Part shown: in pieces, positions 1 through 6,811 of the stretch
Position numbering within the stretch: the first letter of the stretch is position 1
How the letters are laid out: each line of letters begins with the position of its first letter
Source of the DNA: an uncultured Clostridia bacterium
Lineage (GTDB): Bacteria; Bacillota; Clostridia; Oscillospirales; Acutalibacteraceae
Assembly: GCA_945988915.1 (NCBI GenBank)
Contig: CAMFTS010000050.1
Location: 1 to 7,755, forward strand
Length of the DNA stretch: 7,755 bases
Direction: 5' to 3'
Made by a program: the position numbers and the translations under genes
The notes under the pieces: model-generated
What the model saw: the letters and a program-made list of their open reading frames with translations, nothing else
What the model was told of the DNA's origin: nothing
The model's database searches: none

Positions 1-210
1 TGTTACCACCTCAATTTGTCATTAACTCACGAAAATGACCTTAGCGAGTAAATAATTACTCTGTTCTGTAACGGGAACACCCGTTTGCCCCTACTGAATT
101 CAAGGCAACAACTCAGCGATGTATTTCACAAAACTCTCACGTTTTCTCACAGCGACCGAAAACTCTCTTTGCTTTGAGCATATTGTTACTTCTTCGCGTC
201 AATGTCTTTC
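1..210 (-). ncRNA. T-box riboswitch leader, probably tyrosine-specific (3' part outside window)
   Basis: A cis-acting leader RNA that senses uncharged tRNA and controls termination upstream of an amino-acid-related gene. Read on the minus strand it shows the family's landmarks in order. The loop E motif AGTA is at 190-187. The basal specifier helix is GCGA (197-194) with TCGC (119-116), and the upper helix is ACAA with TTGT. The specifier loop is GAAA (127-124) followed by TAC (123-121), then six bases and GAG, the same spacing I recall for B. subtilis glyQS. The Stem I tip is GTTTTC/GAAAAC (163-158 with 146-141) closing a GGTCGCTGTG-type loop. A perfect hairpin AACGGG-TGTT-CCCGTT lies at 85-70, a GAGTAA/TTACTC hairpin at 61-46, and GTCATT/AATGAC pairs 39-34 with 23-18. 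The T-box core GAGGTGGTAACA at 12-1 is cut by the window edge, so the rest of the antiterminator, the terminator and the regulated gene are not visible. TAC implies tRNA-Tyr. The T-box identity is firm; the amino acid is less so. The 5' end is estimated from the promoter. Confidence 0.9.
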
Positions 211-216
211 TTGATA

Positions 217-244
217 ATTATACATATTTATTATTATTTGTCAA
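217..244 (-). promoter_or_regulatory. Sigma-A promoter of the T-box transcript
   Basis: On the minus strand a perfect -35 hexamer TTGACA (244-239) is followed by a 16-bp AT-rich spacer and a perfect -10 hexamer TATAAT (222-217). The expected transcription start is near 210, just before the first T-box Stem I bases. The -35 hexamer lies in the final codons of recN (GTT GAC AAA, then the stop), so promoter and gene overlap. Both hexamers match the consensus exactly, which suggests strong constitutive initiation with control left to the T-box. The spacer is one base shorter than the usual 17. Confidence 0.85.
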
Positions 245-1916
245 CATAATTTTGTGCCGATACAAGCATCTGTTCAGCATTTTCCAACATTAAATCGGTT
301 ATTGATATACCGCCCATAATTCTTGCAAGCTCATATTTTCTTTGCTCAAAATCAAGAGAAATAAGCTCTGTATATGTTTGTCCGTCCTTTTCTGATTTTG
401 AAATAAGCATATGTTCGTCGGCATATGCCGCTATCTGAGCTAAATGTGTTACGCAAATAACCTGATGTAATTTTGAAACCTCTTTGAGCTTAAGAGCTAT
501 CTTTTGTGCGGCGCTTCCGCTTACACCTGTATCAATTTCATCAAAAACGAGCGTCGGTATATTATCTTTTTCGGCAAGAACACTCTTAATAGCAAGCATA
601 ATTCTTGACAATTCGCCCCCGGAAGCTATTTTGTGCAGCGGCTTAGGCTCTTCACCTGCATTTGCTGAAAGGAAAAATTCAACTGTATCTATACCGTTTT
701 CGCACAAATCACATTCACGGATATCAACATAAAATTTAACCGATGGCATATCAAGAAATTTAAGGCTTTCGCAAACGTTCTTAGAGAATAGATTTCCTGC
801 ATATATCCTTGTTCTTGAAAGCTCTTTGGCATTTTCAAACGCTGTATTATAAAGTTCTTTAACCTGTTTTTCCAATTTATTTCTTAACTCGTCGGAATTC
901 TCGATTCCGTCACGCTCTTCTGTTGCACGGTTATAATATTCAATTATATCTTCTTCGGTTTTACCGTATTTTTTTGAAAGCTCATACAACACTTCAAGTC
1001 TTTCTTCGACTGAATTGATATCAGCCTCGTTAAAGTCAAGTGAATCAAGCATTTCTCGTAATTCGTCGGATAAATCAGAGAGTGTATATGCACAGTTTTC
1101 CAATCTCTTCGCCAAAGACTCAATTTCCTCGGAAACATCGGAAACATTATTCAATTTATTATTTGCACTGAATGTAAGAGAAACAGCACCTTCCGCATCA
1201 TCTGAGCCGTTTAGAAAAGAATAAGAAATATTTAACGCTTCGCATATTTTTTCTGCATTCCGATAGAATTCCTGCTGTTTTCTAAGTTCATCCCACTCGC
1301 CTACTGAAATACTTGCCTTTTCAATTTCGTCAATCTGATAATTTAAAATCTCAAGTCTTCTTATTTTCTCACTCTCGTCAACATTGAGTGCTTCAAGCTT
1401 GCGCTTAGCGGAAATATAATCATTATATGAAGCGGTAAACACTTCAAACACTTTTTTGTTTTCAGCAATGCTGTCAATAAACTCACAATGATATTCAGGG
1501 TTAAGTAAAGCCTGATTATCGGACTGTCCGTGAATATTCACAAGCTCTTTACCGAGCTTTTTAAGCATTGAAACAGTGACATTGACACCGTTAACCTTAC
1601 AGCTGTTTTTACCGTCCGCACTCATTTTTCTTGAAATTAAAATACTTCCGTCTTCTTCGGCTTCAATATCAAATTCCTTAAGTATTTCTGCTATTTTCTC
1701 ACTTTTATCAAAGAATAAAGCGCCCACCGATGCAAATTCACAATTTGTTCTTATTAAATCTCTTGAAGTTCTTTCTCCGAGTACGGCGTTTAAAGAATCA
1801 ATAATAATTGATTTACCTGCACCCGTTTCACCGGTCATAACATTAAAGCCGTCCTTGAAATCAATGACAGCTTTTTTGATTATTGCAACATTTTCAATTT
1901 GCAAATTTGAAATCAT
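234..1916 (-). CDS. recN: DNA repair protein RecN (SMC-like ATPase)
   Basis: RecN is a cytoplasmic SMC-family ATPase recruited early to DNA double-strand breaks to support recombinational repair. The 560-residue length matches the usual 550-570. Walker A is GETGAGKS at residues 29-36, after the typical N-terminal MISNLQIENVAII. A long Glu/Lys/Leu-rich coiled-coil region spans about 150-370. The ABC signature IASGGELSR is near 430-438, Walker B LVFDEIDTG near 456-464, and the switch-histidine segment VTHLAQIAAYAD near 489-500. All ATPase elements are present, so the gene looks intact. The ATG at 1916 starts the family N-terminus directly. Its ribosome site is only moderate (GGTGA seven bases upstream), and it lies 3 nt after the argR stop, so coupling with argR is likely. 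Its final codons carry the -35 element of the next transcription unit. RecN is the last gene of the operon here. Confidence 0.97.
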   Translation of the reverse strand: MISNLQIENVAIIKKAVIDFKDGFNVMTGETGAGKSIIIDSLNAVLGERTSRDLIRTNCEFASVGALFFDKSEKIAEILKEFDIEAEEDGSILISRKMSADGKNSCKVNGVNVTVSMLKKLGKELVNIHGQSDNQALLNPEYHCEFIDSIAENKKVFEVFTASYNDYISAKRKLEALNVDESEKIRRLEILNYQIDEIEKASISVGEWDELRKQQEFYRNAEKICEALNISYSFLNGSDDAEGAVSLTFSANNKLNNVSDVSEEIESLAKRLENCAYTLSDLSDELREMLDSLDFNEADINSVEERLEVLYELSKKYGKTEEDIIEYYNRATEERDGIENSDELRNKLEKQVKELYNTAFENAKELSRTRIYAGNLFSKNVCESLKFLDMPSVKFYVDIRECDLCENGIDTVEFFLSANAGEEPKPLHKIASGGELSRIMLAIKSVLAEKDNIPTLVFDEIDTGVSGSAAQKIALKLKEVSKLHQVICVTHLAQIAAYADEHMLISKSEKDGQTYTELISLDFEQRKYELARIMGGISITDLMLENAEQMLVSAQNYVDK

Positions 1917-1919
1917 TTG

Positions 1920-2369
1920 TTATTCACCACGCAAAAATTCTTCAATTTTCTTTTTAAACATTTTTGCTGACTCTTCGGTTTTTAAAAGGATGAAAAGTGT
2001 GTCATCACCTGCTATAGTACCGATTACTTCAGGATAATTAAGCGCATCAACTGTTGCGGCAGCAGCGTTGGCAGTACCTGCAAAGCATTTGATACAGCAG
2101 ATATTTCCACCGACATCCACGCTTATAACAGACTGTGCAAATATTGTGTGAAACTTATGCAAGTTGTGAGAATTATGCTCATTGATAGCATATTTCTGTC
2201 CGTTTTTTCCCTGGACCTTAATAAGATGAAGCTCATTAATATCTCTCGAAACCGTGGCCTGTGTAACAACAAAGCTGTTTTTTTGCAGCATTTCAAGAAG
2301 TTCTTCCTGTGTTGAAATCTCATTTTCTTTAATCAGCTTTAAAATAAGCTCATGTCTTTTCTTTTTCAT
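1920..2369 (-). CDS. argR: Arginine repressor ArgR/AhrC
   Basis: A hexameric DNA-binding regulator that uses arginine as co-effector to repress arginine biosynthesis and, in Bacillus, to activate catabolism. The 149 residues match the family (about 149-156). The N-terminal winged helix-turn-helix covers roughly 1-65, with the recognition segment TQATVSRDINEL at 36-47 including the conserved Ser-Arg pair. The C-terminal oligomerisation and arginine-binding domain (about 80-149) contains GTANAAAATVDAL and the hallmark GTIAGDDT at 117-124, whose Asp pair contacts arginine in known structures. The ATG at 2369 has a good AGGAG site about nine bases upstream and lies 2 nt after the nadK stop. Its place just before recN is conserved in Bacillus and Clostridia. 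No arginine genes occur in the window, so its targets lie elsewhere. Confidence 0.96.
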   Translation of the reverse strand: MKKKRHELILKLIKENEISTQEELLEMLQKNSFVVTQATVSRDINELHLIKVQGKNGQKYAINEHNSHNLHKFHTIFAQSVISVDVGGNICCIKCFAGTANAAAATVDALNYPEVIGTIAGDDTLFILLKTEESAKMFKKKIEEFLRGE

Positions 2370-2371
2370 AT

Positions 2372-3232
2372 TCAGACTCTCCTTTGAGCGAGTTTACTGT
2401 TAAGCACATCTATAAACGATTCGTTTTTAATCCTAATAAAGTTTGCATAAACATTGGATTTTTTAATTACAAGCTTACTGCCTGACGGTATATTAACGGA
2501 ATCGTCACCGTCACACGATACGCAGATTTTTTCGCTTTCGCTTTCGGGAATTGAAACACAAAGCTCGGAATCAGAATCAAAAATAAGTGAACGGGCAAAG
2601 AGTGAATGTGTACAAATAGGCGTAAGCAAAATGCTTTCAATTCTCGGATCAACGACAGGACCGCCTGCAGAAAGAGAATAAGCAGTTGAACCTGTCGGAG
2701 TTGAAATAATTATACCGTCTGCGTAGTATTCGTTAATATTCTTACCGTCACAGGATATATCAAGATGAACGAGCTTAATCATTTCTCCTCTTGCAATAAC
2801 AATGTCGTTAATGCAGGAATCCTGCTGCATAATTTGGTTATTACTGCTGTCAAGCACCGTAACATCAAGAAGCATACGCTTGTCGGTTGAATAATTGCCT
2901 TTAATAAGCTCATCCAACAACTCAATCTCATGTTTTTCTACACCTGCCATAAAAGCGAGATTACCGGCATTAACACCAAGTATGGGCTTACCGTATTTGC
3001 ATGCTTTTTTTGCAGCATGGATTATTGAGCCGTCACCGCCTATTGCAACAGCAACATCACATTCAGAAAACAGCTCATCATCGCAAAGATACTTATCTGT
3101 ATAAGTGAATTCACCGAGCAAATCTTTTTCAAAGAAAAATTCAACATTTCTCTTGTCAAGAAAATCACAAATACTCTGAGTTACCTCTCTTGAATGTTTT
3201 CTTGTTAAATTAGGTAATAAAGCGATTTTCAA
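2372..3232 (-). CDS. nadK: NAD kinase (ATP-NAD kinase family)
   Basis: Phosphorylates NAD to NADP in the cytoplasm, the only route to the NADP(H) pool. The signature IGGDGSIIHAA (about residues 64-74) holds the GGDG phosphate-donor motif. The segment GVNAGNLAFMAG follows, with Ala where many homologues have Gly-Phe preceded by Gly. The NAD-binding motif ISTPTGSTAYSLSAGGP is at about 177-193, and a C-terminal beta-rich domain follows. I place the start at TTG 3232, giving MKIALLPNLTRK, 286 residues. The sequence GGTGAT (3242-3237) then sits at correct Shine-Dalgarno distance, and the gene begins 1 nt after the tlyA stop. The alternative is GTG at 3241, which adds three residues, overlaps tlyA by 8 nt and has no good ribosome site. 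The B. subtilis version of this operon lacks nadK at this position. The product is clear; the start is the uncertain part. Confidence 0.94.
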   Translation of the reverse strand: MKIALLPNLTRKHSREVTQSICDFLDKRNVEFFFEKDLLGEFTYTDKYLCDDELFSECDVAVAIGGDGSIIHAAKKACKYGKPILGVNAGNLAFMAGVEKHEIELLDELIKGNYSTDKRMLLDVTVLDSSNNQIMQQDSCINDIVIARGEMIKLVHLDISCDGKNINEYYADGIIISTPTGSTAYSLSAGGPVVDPRIESILLTPICTHSLFARSLIFDSDSELCVSIPESESEKICVSCDGDDSVNIPSGSKLVIKKSNVYANFIRIKNESFIDVLNSKLAQRRV

Positions 3233-3233
3233 A

Positions 3234-4055
3234 TCAATCACCGTCTTTACTGTTTAATACGGAATGTGACTCATCAACAACAGAGTCAGAATTTTCAACA
3301 TAAAAAGCAATTTGTTTTTCTTTCTTTATATACATTAAATATTCAATATTGCCTTCAGGTCCCTTAACAGGAGAAAAGTCGAGATTCAATACAGAATATC
3401 CGCTTTCGTTTGCAAAGTGAAGAATATCACTTACAACTTCTTTGTGTGTAGAAATATCACGAACTACGCCTTTTTTGCCGACCTTATCTTTTCCAGCTTC
3501 AAACTGAGGTTTAATCAAACAGACTGCGCAGGCACCGTCATTTAAAAGTTCAAATAAAACAGGCAGAATCTTTTTTAGTGAAATAAATGAAACATCAACA
3601 CTTGCGAAATCAAGTTTATCTGCAATATCATCAGGCTTCAGGTATCTGAAATTTGTTCGCTCCATATTTACTACGCGTTCGTCTGTCCTCAATTTCCATG
3701 CAAGCTGACCGTATCCTACATCAACGGCATAAACTTTTCTTGCGTGATTCTGAAGCATACAGTCTGTGAATCCTCCCGTGGAAGCTCCGATATCCATACA
3801 AACCATATTTTCAAGCACAATTCCAAAAGACTTAACAGCCTTATCAAGCTTTAAACCTCCCCTGCTTACAAAAGGAAGCTTTTCACCTTTTATTTCAAGC
3901 TTATCGTCTTTCTTTAAGGAATAACCTGCTTTGGTTATTTTCTGACCGTTTATATACACTTGACCTGCCATAATCATCGCGCCTGCTTTAGCACGGGAAT
4001 CAGCATATCCGTTTTCAAACATATAAACATCAAGTCTAACACTGTCTGTCGCCAT
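3234..4055 (-). CDS. tlyA: TlyA-family rRNA (cytidine-2'-O)-methyltransferase
   Basis: Predicted S-adenosylmethionine-dependent 2'-O-methyltransferase of ribosomal RNA. Mycobacterial TlyA methylates 16S and 23S rRNA and affects capreomycin sensitivity; B. subtilis YqxC is the positional counterpart. The N-terminal S4 RNA-binding domain covers about 5-60 (RLDVYMFENG, then AGQVYINGQ). SRGGLKL leads into the FtsJ-like fold. SAM motif I is DIGASTGGFTD at 88-98. The candidate catalytic tetrad is K69, D154 (in DVSFISL), K182 (in IKPQFE) and E238 (in NIEYL), so the active site looks complete. The 273-residue length is typical. The last 25 or so residues are acidic and Ser-rich and look disordered. 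The ATG at 4055 has GGAG nine bases upstream and lies 3 nt after the dxs stop. Older annotations call this family hemolysin; the methyltransferase reading is better supported. Confidence 0.94.
   Translation of the reverse strand: MATDSVRLDVYMFENGYADSRAKAGAMIMAGQVYINGQKITKAGYSLKKDDKLEIKGEKLPFVSRGGLKLDKAVKSFGIVLENMVCMDIGASTGGFTDCMLQNHARKVYAVDVGYGQLAWKLRTDERVVNMERTNFRYLKPDDIADKLDFASVDVSFISLKKILPVLFELLNDGACAVCLIKPQFEAGKDKVGKKGVVRDISTHKEVVSDILHFANESGYSVLNLDFSPVKGPEGNIEYLMYIKKEKQIAFYVENSDSVVDESHSVLNSKDGD
3237..3242 (-). promoter_or_regulatory. Ribosome binding site of nadK, containing the alternative GTG start
   Basis: GGTGAT on the minus strand matches the 3' half of the full AGGAGGTGAT complement of 16S rRNA. 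Its GG lies eight bases before TTG 3232, which is good spacing. The GTG within it at 3241 is the other candidate start. The match is shorter than for other genes here, so the call is moderate. Confidence 0.5.
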
Positions 4056-4058
4056 AAA

Positions 4059-5909
4059 CTACTTCTCCGAACAAATATTATACATTCCGTCTGCGTCAAG
4101 ACTGTATTCTTCATACAGCTTTGACACGGGAGCATGAGGAACGAATTCATTATCAACTGCCGTTAATTTGTAACTGCCTTTATATGAATTTTCAGCCAAC
4201 AGCTCACCAAAGGTTTCACCGATACCGCCGTTTTTAATTCCCTCTTCAAAGAAGAAAATGTGTTCTGCGTTAATCGAGGTTAATACAGCTTGTTTGTCAA
4301 TAGGAACAATTCTGTTTAACTTAATTACAGAAAAATCTTTACCGTCCTTTATAAGCATATCTCTTGCAATGCAAGCATGAGAAAAAATTCTGCCGTATGT
4401 AACTATATAATTCTTTGACTCAAGATTTCCGTAAACATCATAGGCTTCTGAAACATAATCAATATTTTCGGGAACGGGCTTTTCCTGACCTCGAGGATAT
4501 CTTATTGCAACAACTCCGTCATTGTGATAAACGGCATTAACAAAGCAGTGACGCAATCCCGCATAAGTTGAAACAGAATATACGGTAATTCCCGGAATAC
4601 TGTTTAAGAAAGACGCATCTAATATGCCCTGATGTGAAATACCGTCTTCACCGACAAAACCGGCGCGGTCAACTGCCAAAACCATATGTAAATTCTGCAT
4701 TGTACCGTCGTGAACAATTTGGTCAAAGCAACGCTGTAAAAATGTTGAATAAACAGCAAAAACCGGTAACATTCCGCCCTTTGCCAAACCTGCGCTGAAA
4801 GTAACCGCATGTTCCTCTGCAATACCCACATCGAAAAATCTTTCAGGATGCTTTTCGCTGAATTCTTGTAATCCTGTACCTAATGCCATAGCCGCAGTAA
4901 CAGCACAAATTCTTTTGTCCTTTTCAGCCATACTGCAAATAAGCTCGCCGAATTCCGAGGAGAAATTTTTACCGGAATAAATGGGCTCACCTGTATTGAT
5001 GTTAAACTCTGATACACCGTGGAATTCACTTGGCGATTTTTCCGCAAAATCATACCCTTTTCCTTTTACGGTATTAATATGCAATAAAACAGGCATATCA
5101 TTTATAAGCTTTGCGCTTTCAAGAGCTTCATATAACTGGTCAATATTATGTCCGTCAATGGGACCCATATATCTGAAACCGAGATCTTCAAAAAATGTAC
5201 TTTTATATATCATATTTTTGAGTCTCGTTTTAGCCTTATACACGGAAGCTGAAAGCTTTTTTCCAACAAGAGGTATCTTATTAAGTACTTTTTCAGTTTT
5301 AGCTTTTAATTTGAAATATCTTGGTGAAGAACGAATTACCGCAAGATATCGGGCAACTGAGCCGACATTCTTTGAAATTGACATTTCGTTATCATTTAAT
5401 ATAACTATAAGCTTTTTACCCGATCTGCCGGCATTATTCAATGCCTCATATGCAAGACCGCCGGTAAATGCTCCGTCACCTATTACTGCAATGGTTGTAT
5501 TCTTTTTATCGTTAATACTGTTAGCTGTTGCAATACCTAATGCCTGAGAAACGGAAACGCTTGAGTGTCCGCTGTAAAAAATATCGTGTTCGCTTTCGGC
5601 CGGCTTTGTAAACCCTGAAAGACCATTCTCTTTACGCAGAGTAGAAAACTCTTTATACCTTCCTGTCAGAAGCTTATGAGTATAGCATTGATGGCCTACA
5701 TCCCAAATAATTTTATCATTGGGAGAATCAAACACTCTATGTAATGCAATTGTTAATTCAACTACGCCTAAATTAGACGCAAGATGGCCGCCGTTTTGTG
5801 AAACGGTGTCAATAAGAACTTCTCTGCACTCTTTTGCAAGCTCAGGTAATTCTTCTCTGCTAAGTTTTTTGACATCTTCAGGCGAATTAATTTTGTCTAA
5901 ATACTTCAT
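4059..5909 (-). CDS. dxs: 1-deoxy-D-xylulose-5-phosphate synthase
   Basis: Thiamine-diphosphate enzyme condensing pyruvate with glyceraldehyde 3-phosphate to DXP, the first step of the MEP isoprenoid pathway and a branch to thiamine and pyridoxal in many bacteria. Numbered from ATG 5909 (616 residues, family about 620): GGHLASNLGVVEL near 40-52 carries the active-site His, and the ThDP motif runs from GDGAFTGG (about 144) to the Asn of LNDNEMS (about 174). The transketolase-like pyrimidine domain carries GIAEEHAV near 362-369 with the catalytic Glu. DRAGFVGEDGISHQG near 415-429 and RYPRG near 470 follow, then the C-terminal transketolase domain. I chose ATG 5909 because GGAG (5919-5916) is six bases upstream. 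The TTG at 5921 would add four residues but lies within that ribosome site. The gap to ispA is 16 nt, the widest in the operon. No key residue appears lost. Confidence 0.97.
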   Translation of the reverse strand: MKYLDKINSPEDVKKLSREELPELAKECREVLIDTVSQNGGHLASNLGVVELTIALHRVFDSPNDKIIWDVGHQCYTHKLLTGRYKEFSTLRKENGLSGFTKPAESEHDIFYSGHSSVSVSQALGIATANSINDKKNTTIAVIGDGAFTGGLAYEALNNAGRSGKKLIVILNDNEMSISKNVGSVARYLAVIRSSPRYFKLKAKTEKVLNKIPLVGKKLSASVYKAKTRLKNMIYKSTFFEDLGFRYMGPIDGHNIDQLYEALESAKLINDMPVLLHINTVKGKGYDFAEKSPSEFHGVSEFNINTGEPIYSGKNFSSEFGELICSMAEKDKRICAVTAAMALGTGLQEFSEKHPERFFDVGIAEEHAVTFSAGLAKGGMLPVFAVYSTFLQRCFDQIVHDGTMQNLHMVLAVDRAGFVGEDGISHQGILDASFLNSIPGITVYSVSTYAGLRHCFVNAVYHNDGVVAIRYPRGQEKPVPENIDYVSEAYDVYGNLESKNYIVTYGRIFSHACIARDMLIKDGKDFSVIKLNRIVPIDKQAVLTSINAEHIFFFEEGIKNGGIGETFGELLAENSYKGSYKLTAVDNEFVPHAPVSKLYEEYSLDADGMYNICSEK

Positions 5910-5915
5910 GATTTG

Positions 5916-5919
5916 CTCC
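5916..5919 (-). promoter_or_regulatory. Ribosome binding site of dxs
   Basis: GGAG on the minus strand, six bases before ATG 5909 in the 16-nt gap after ispA. It overlaps the in-frame TTG at 5921, which argues against that upstream start. Confidence 0.75.
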
Positions 5920-5925
5920 AAAGAA

Positions 5926-6810
5926 TTAATTATTTCTTTTTGCTAAGGATAAAGCCAATTCTTTTATGAATTGAGTATCCCCTTCAAATCCTTCAAGAGA
6001 AGCTATTGCTTCATTTGTCAAATCATCAACAATCTTCTCGGATTTTTCAACCCCCATAAAAGATACATATGTAATTTTATTGTTCTTCTCATCACTGCCG
6101 ACAGGCTTACCGAGCGTTTCGGAATTACTTGTAACATCAAGAATATCATCTACAATCTGGAATGCCATACCTATACATTCAGCGTATTTTTCAGCAGCTT
6201 TAAGTTTTTCGTTGTCAACAACATTTGCAGCATAGCAACCCAATAAAACAGACGCCTTTATCAAAGCTCCTGTTTTAAGTTTATCAATAGTTTGTAATTT
6301 TTCAAGAGTGGGAGCAGCCGCCTCAGACTGTAAATCAAGCACTTGTCCGCCGACCATACCCGCAACACCTGCCAAATTAGCAAGAATTCTGACTGCTTCC
6401 ACTAAAATTTCAGGTTTGATATTTTTACTTTTAAGTGCGGTTTCAAATGCAAGAGTTAATAAACCGTCGCCCGCAAGCAAAGCATATTCTTCACCGTATG
6501 CCTTATGACAAGACGGCTTGCCTCTCCTGAAATCGTCATTGTCCATACAAGGCAAGTCATCGTGAATAAGAGAATAAGTGTGAATCATTTCGATAGCGCA
6601 GGCAAAATTAATTGCATCATCAACTTTTCCTCCGCAAGCTCTGCAAAATTCAAGTACTAAAATCGGTCTTATTCTTTTACCACCGTTTGAAAGGCTGTAA
6701 TTCATGGCTTCTAGGATATAATCCTGTCCGTCTTTAACATCGTATAATAATTCAGAAAGCTTATTATTTATTAAATCAGCATATTCTTTTACAGTGTAAT
6801 TTTCTGCCAA
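5926..6810 (-). CDS. ispA: Farnesyl diphosphate synthase (polyprenyl synthetase)
   Basis: Condenses dimethylallyl and isopentenyl diphosphates to geranyl and then farnesyl diphosphate, precursor of undecaprenyl and quinone side chains. It is an all-alpha trans-prenyltransferase of usual length (294 residues from TTG). Motifs in order are GGKRIRP (about 43-49), the first Asp-rich motif DDLPCMDNDD (about 84-93), GGQVLDL, and the second Asp-rich motif FQIVDDILD. GSDEKNNKITYVS follows. A Tyr five residues before the first Asp plus the two-residue insertion in DDLPCMD fit the bacterial type II farnesyl synthase, so C15 is the expected product. I favour TTG 6810: AGAGGTG (6823-6817) lies six bases upstream and xseB ends 1 nt before. 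The alternative GTG 6819 adds three residues, overlaps xseB by 8 nt and uses the ribosome site itself as start. Dxs next door supplies the same pathway. Confidence 0.95.
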   Translation of the reverse strand: MAENYTVKEYADLINNKLSELLYDVKDGQDYILEAMNYSLSNGGKRIRPILVLEFCRACGGKVDDAINFACAIEMIHTYSLIHDDLPCMDNDDFRRGKPSCHKAYGEEYALLAGDGLLTLAFETALKSKNIKPEILVEAVRILANLAGVAGMVGGQVLDLQSEAAAPTLEKLQTIDKLKTGALIKASVLLGCYAANVVDNEKLKAAEKYAECIGMAFQIVDDILDVTSNSETLGKPVGSDEKNNKITYVSFMGVEKSEKIVDDLTNEAIASLEGFEGDTQFIKELALSLAKRNN

Positions 6811-6811
6811 A

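Noticed and set aside
5..12. GAGGTGGT on the minus strand looks like a ribosome site for a gene starting just past position 1.
   Set aside because: It is the T-box core sequence in the expected place after the specifier and hairpin elements; any start codon should be farther downstream, after a terminator.
212..224. TGTATAATTATCA on the minus strand is nearly palindromic and loosely like an ARG box, overlapping the -10 and near argR.
   Set aside because: It lacks one base of the TGAAT-N4-ATTCA pattern, is simple AT-rich sequence, and the TATAAT explains it. ArgR footprinting or a motif score against host arginine promoters would settle it.
1576..2037. A 153-codon plus-strand frame across the recN/argR junction.
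   Set aside because: It is a shadow of two well-supported minus-strand genes with no recognisable protein features.
3236..3310. The acidic Ser-rich tail of TlyA as a possible frameshifted or fused end.
   Set aside because: Total length is normal for the family, the methyltransferase core is complete, and the nadK start follows at once; a variable disordered tail is the simpler reading.
4981..5547. A 188-codon open frame on the plus strand opposite dxs.
   Set aside because: It is antisense to a fully conserved gene, its translation is low-complexity Ser/Leu-rich, and no family resemblance is visible.
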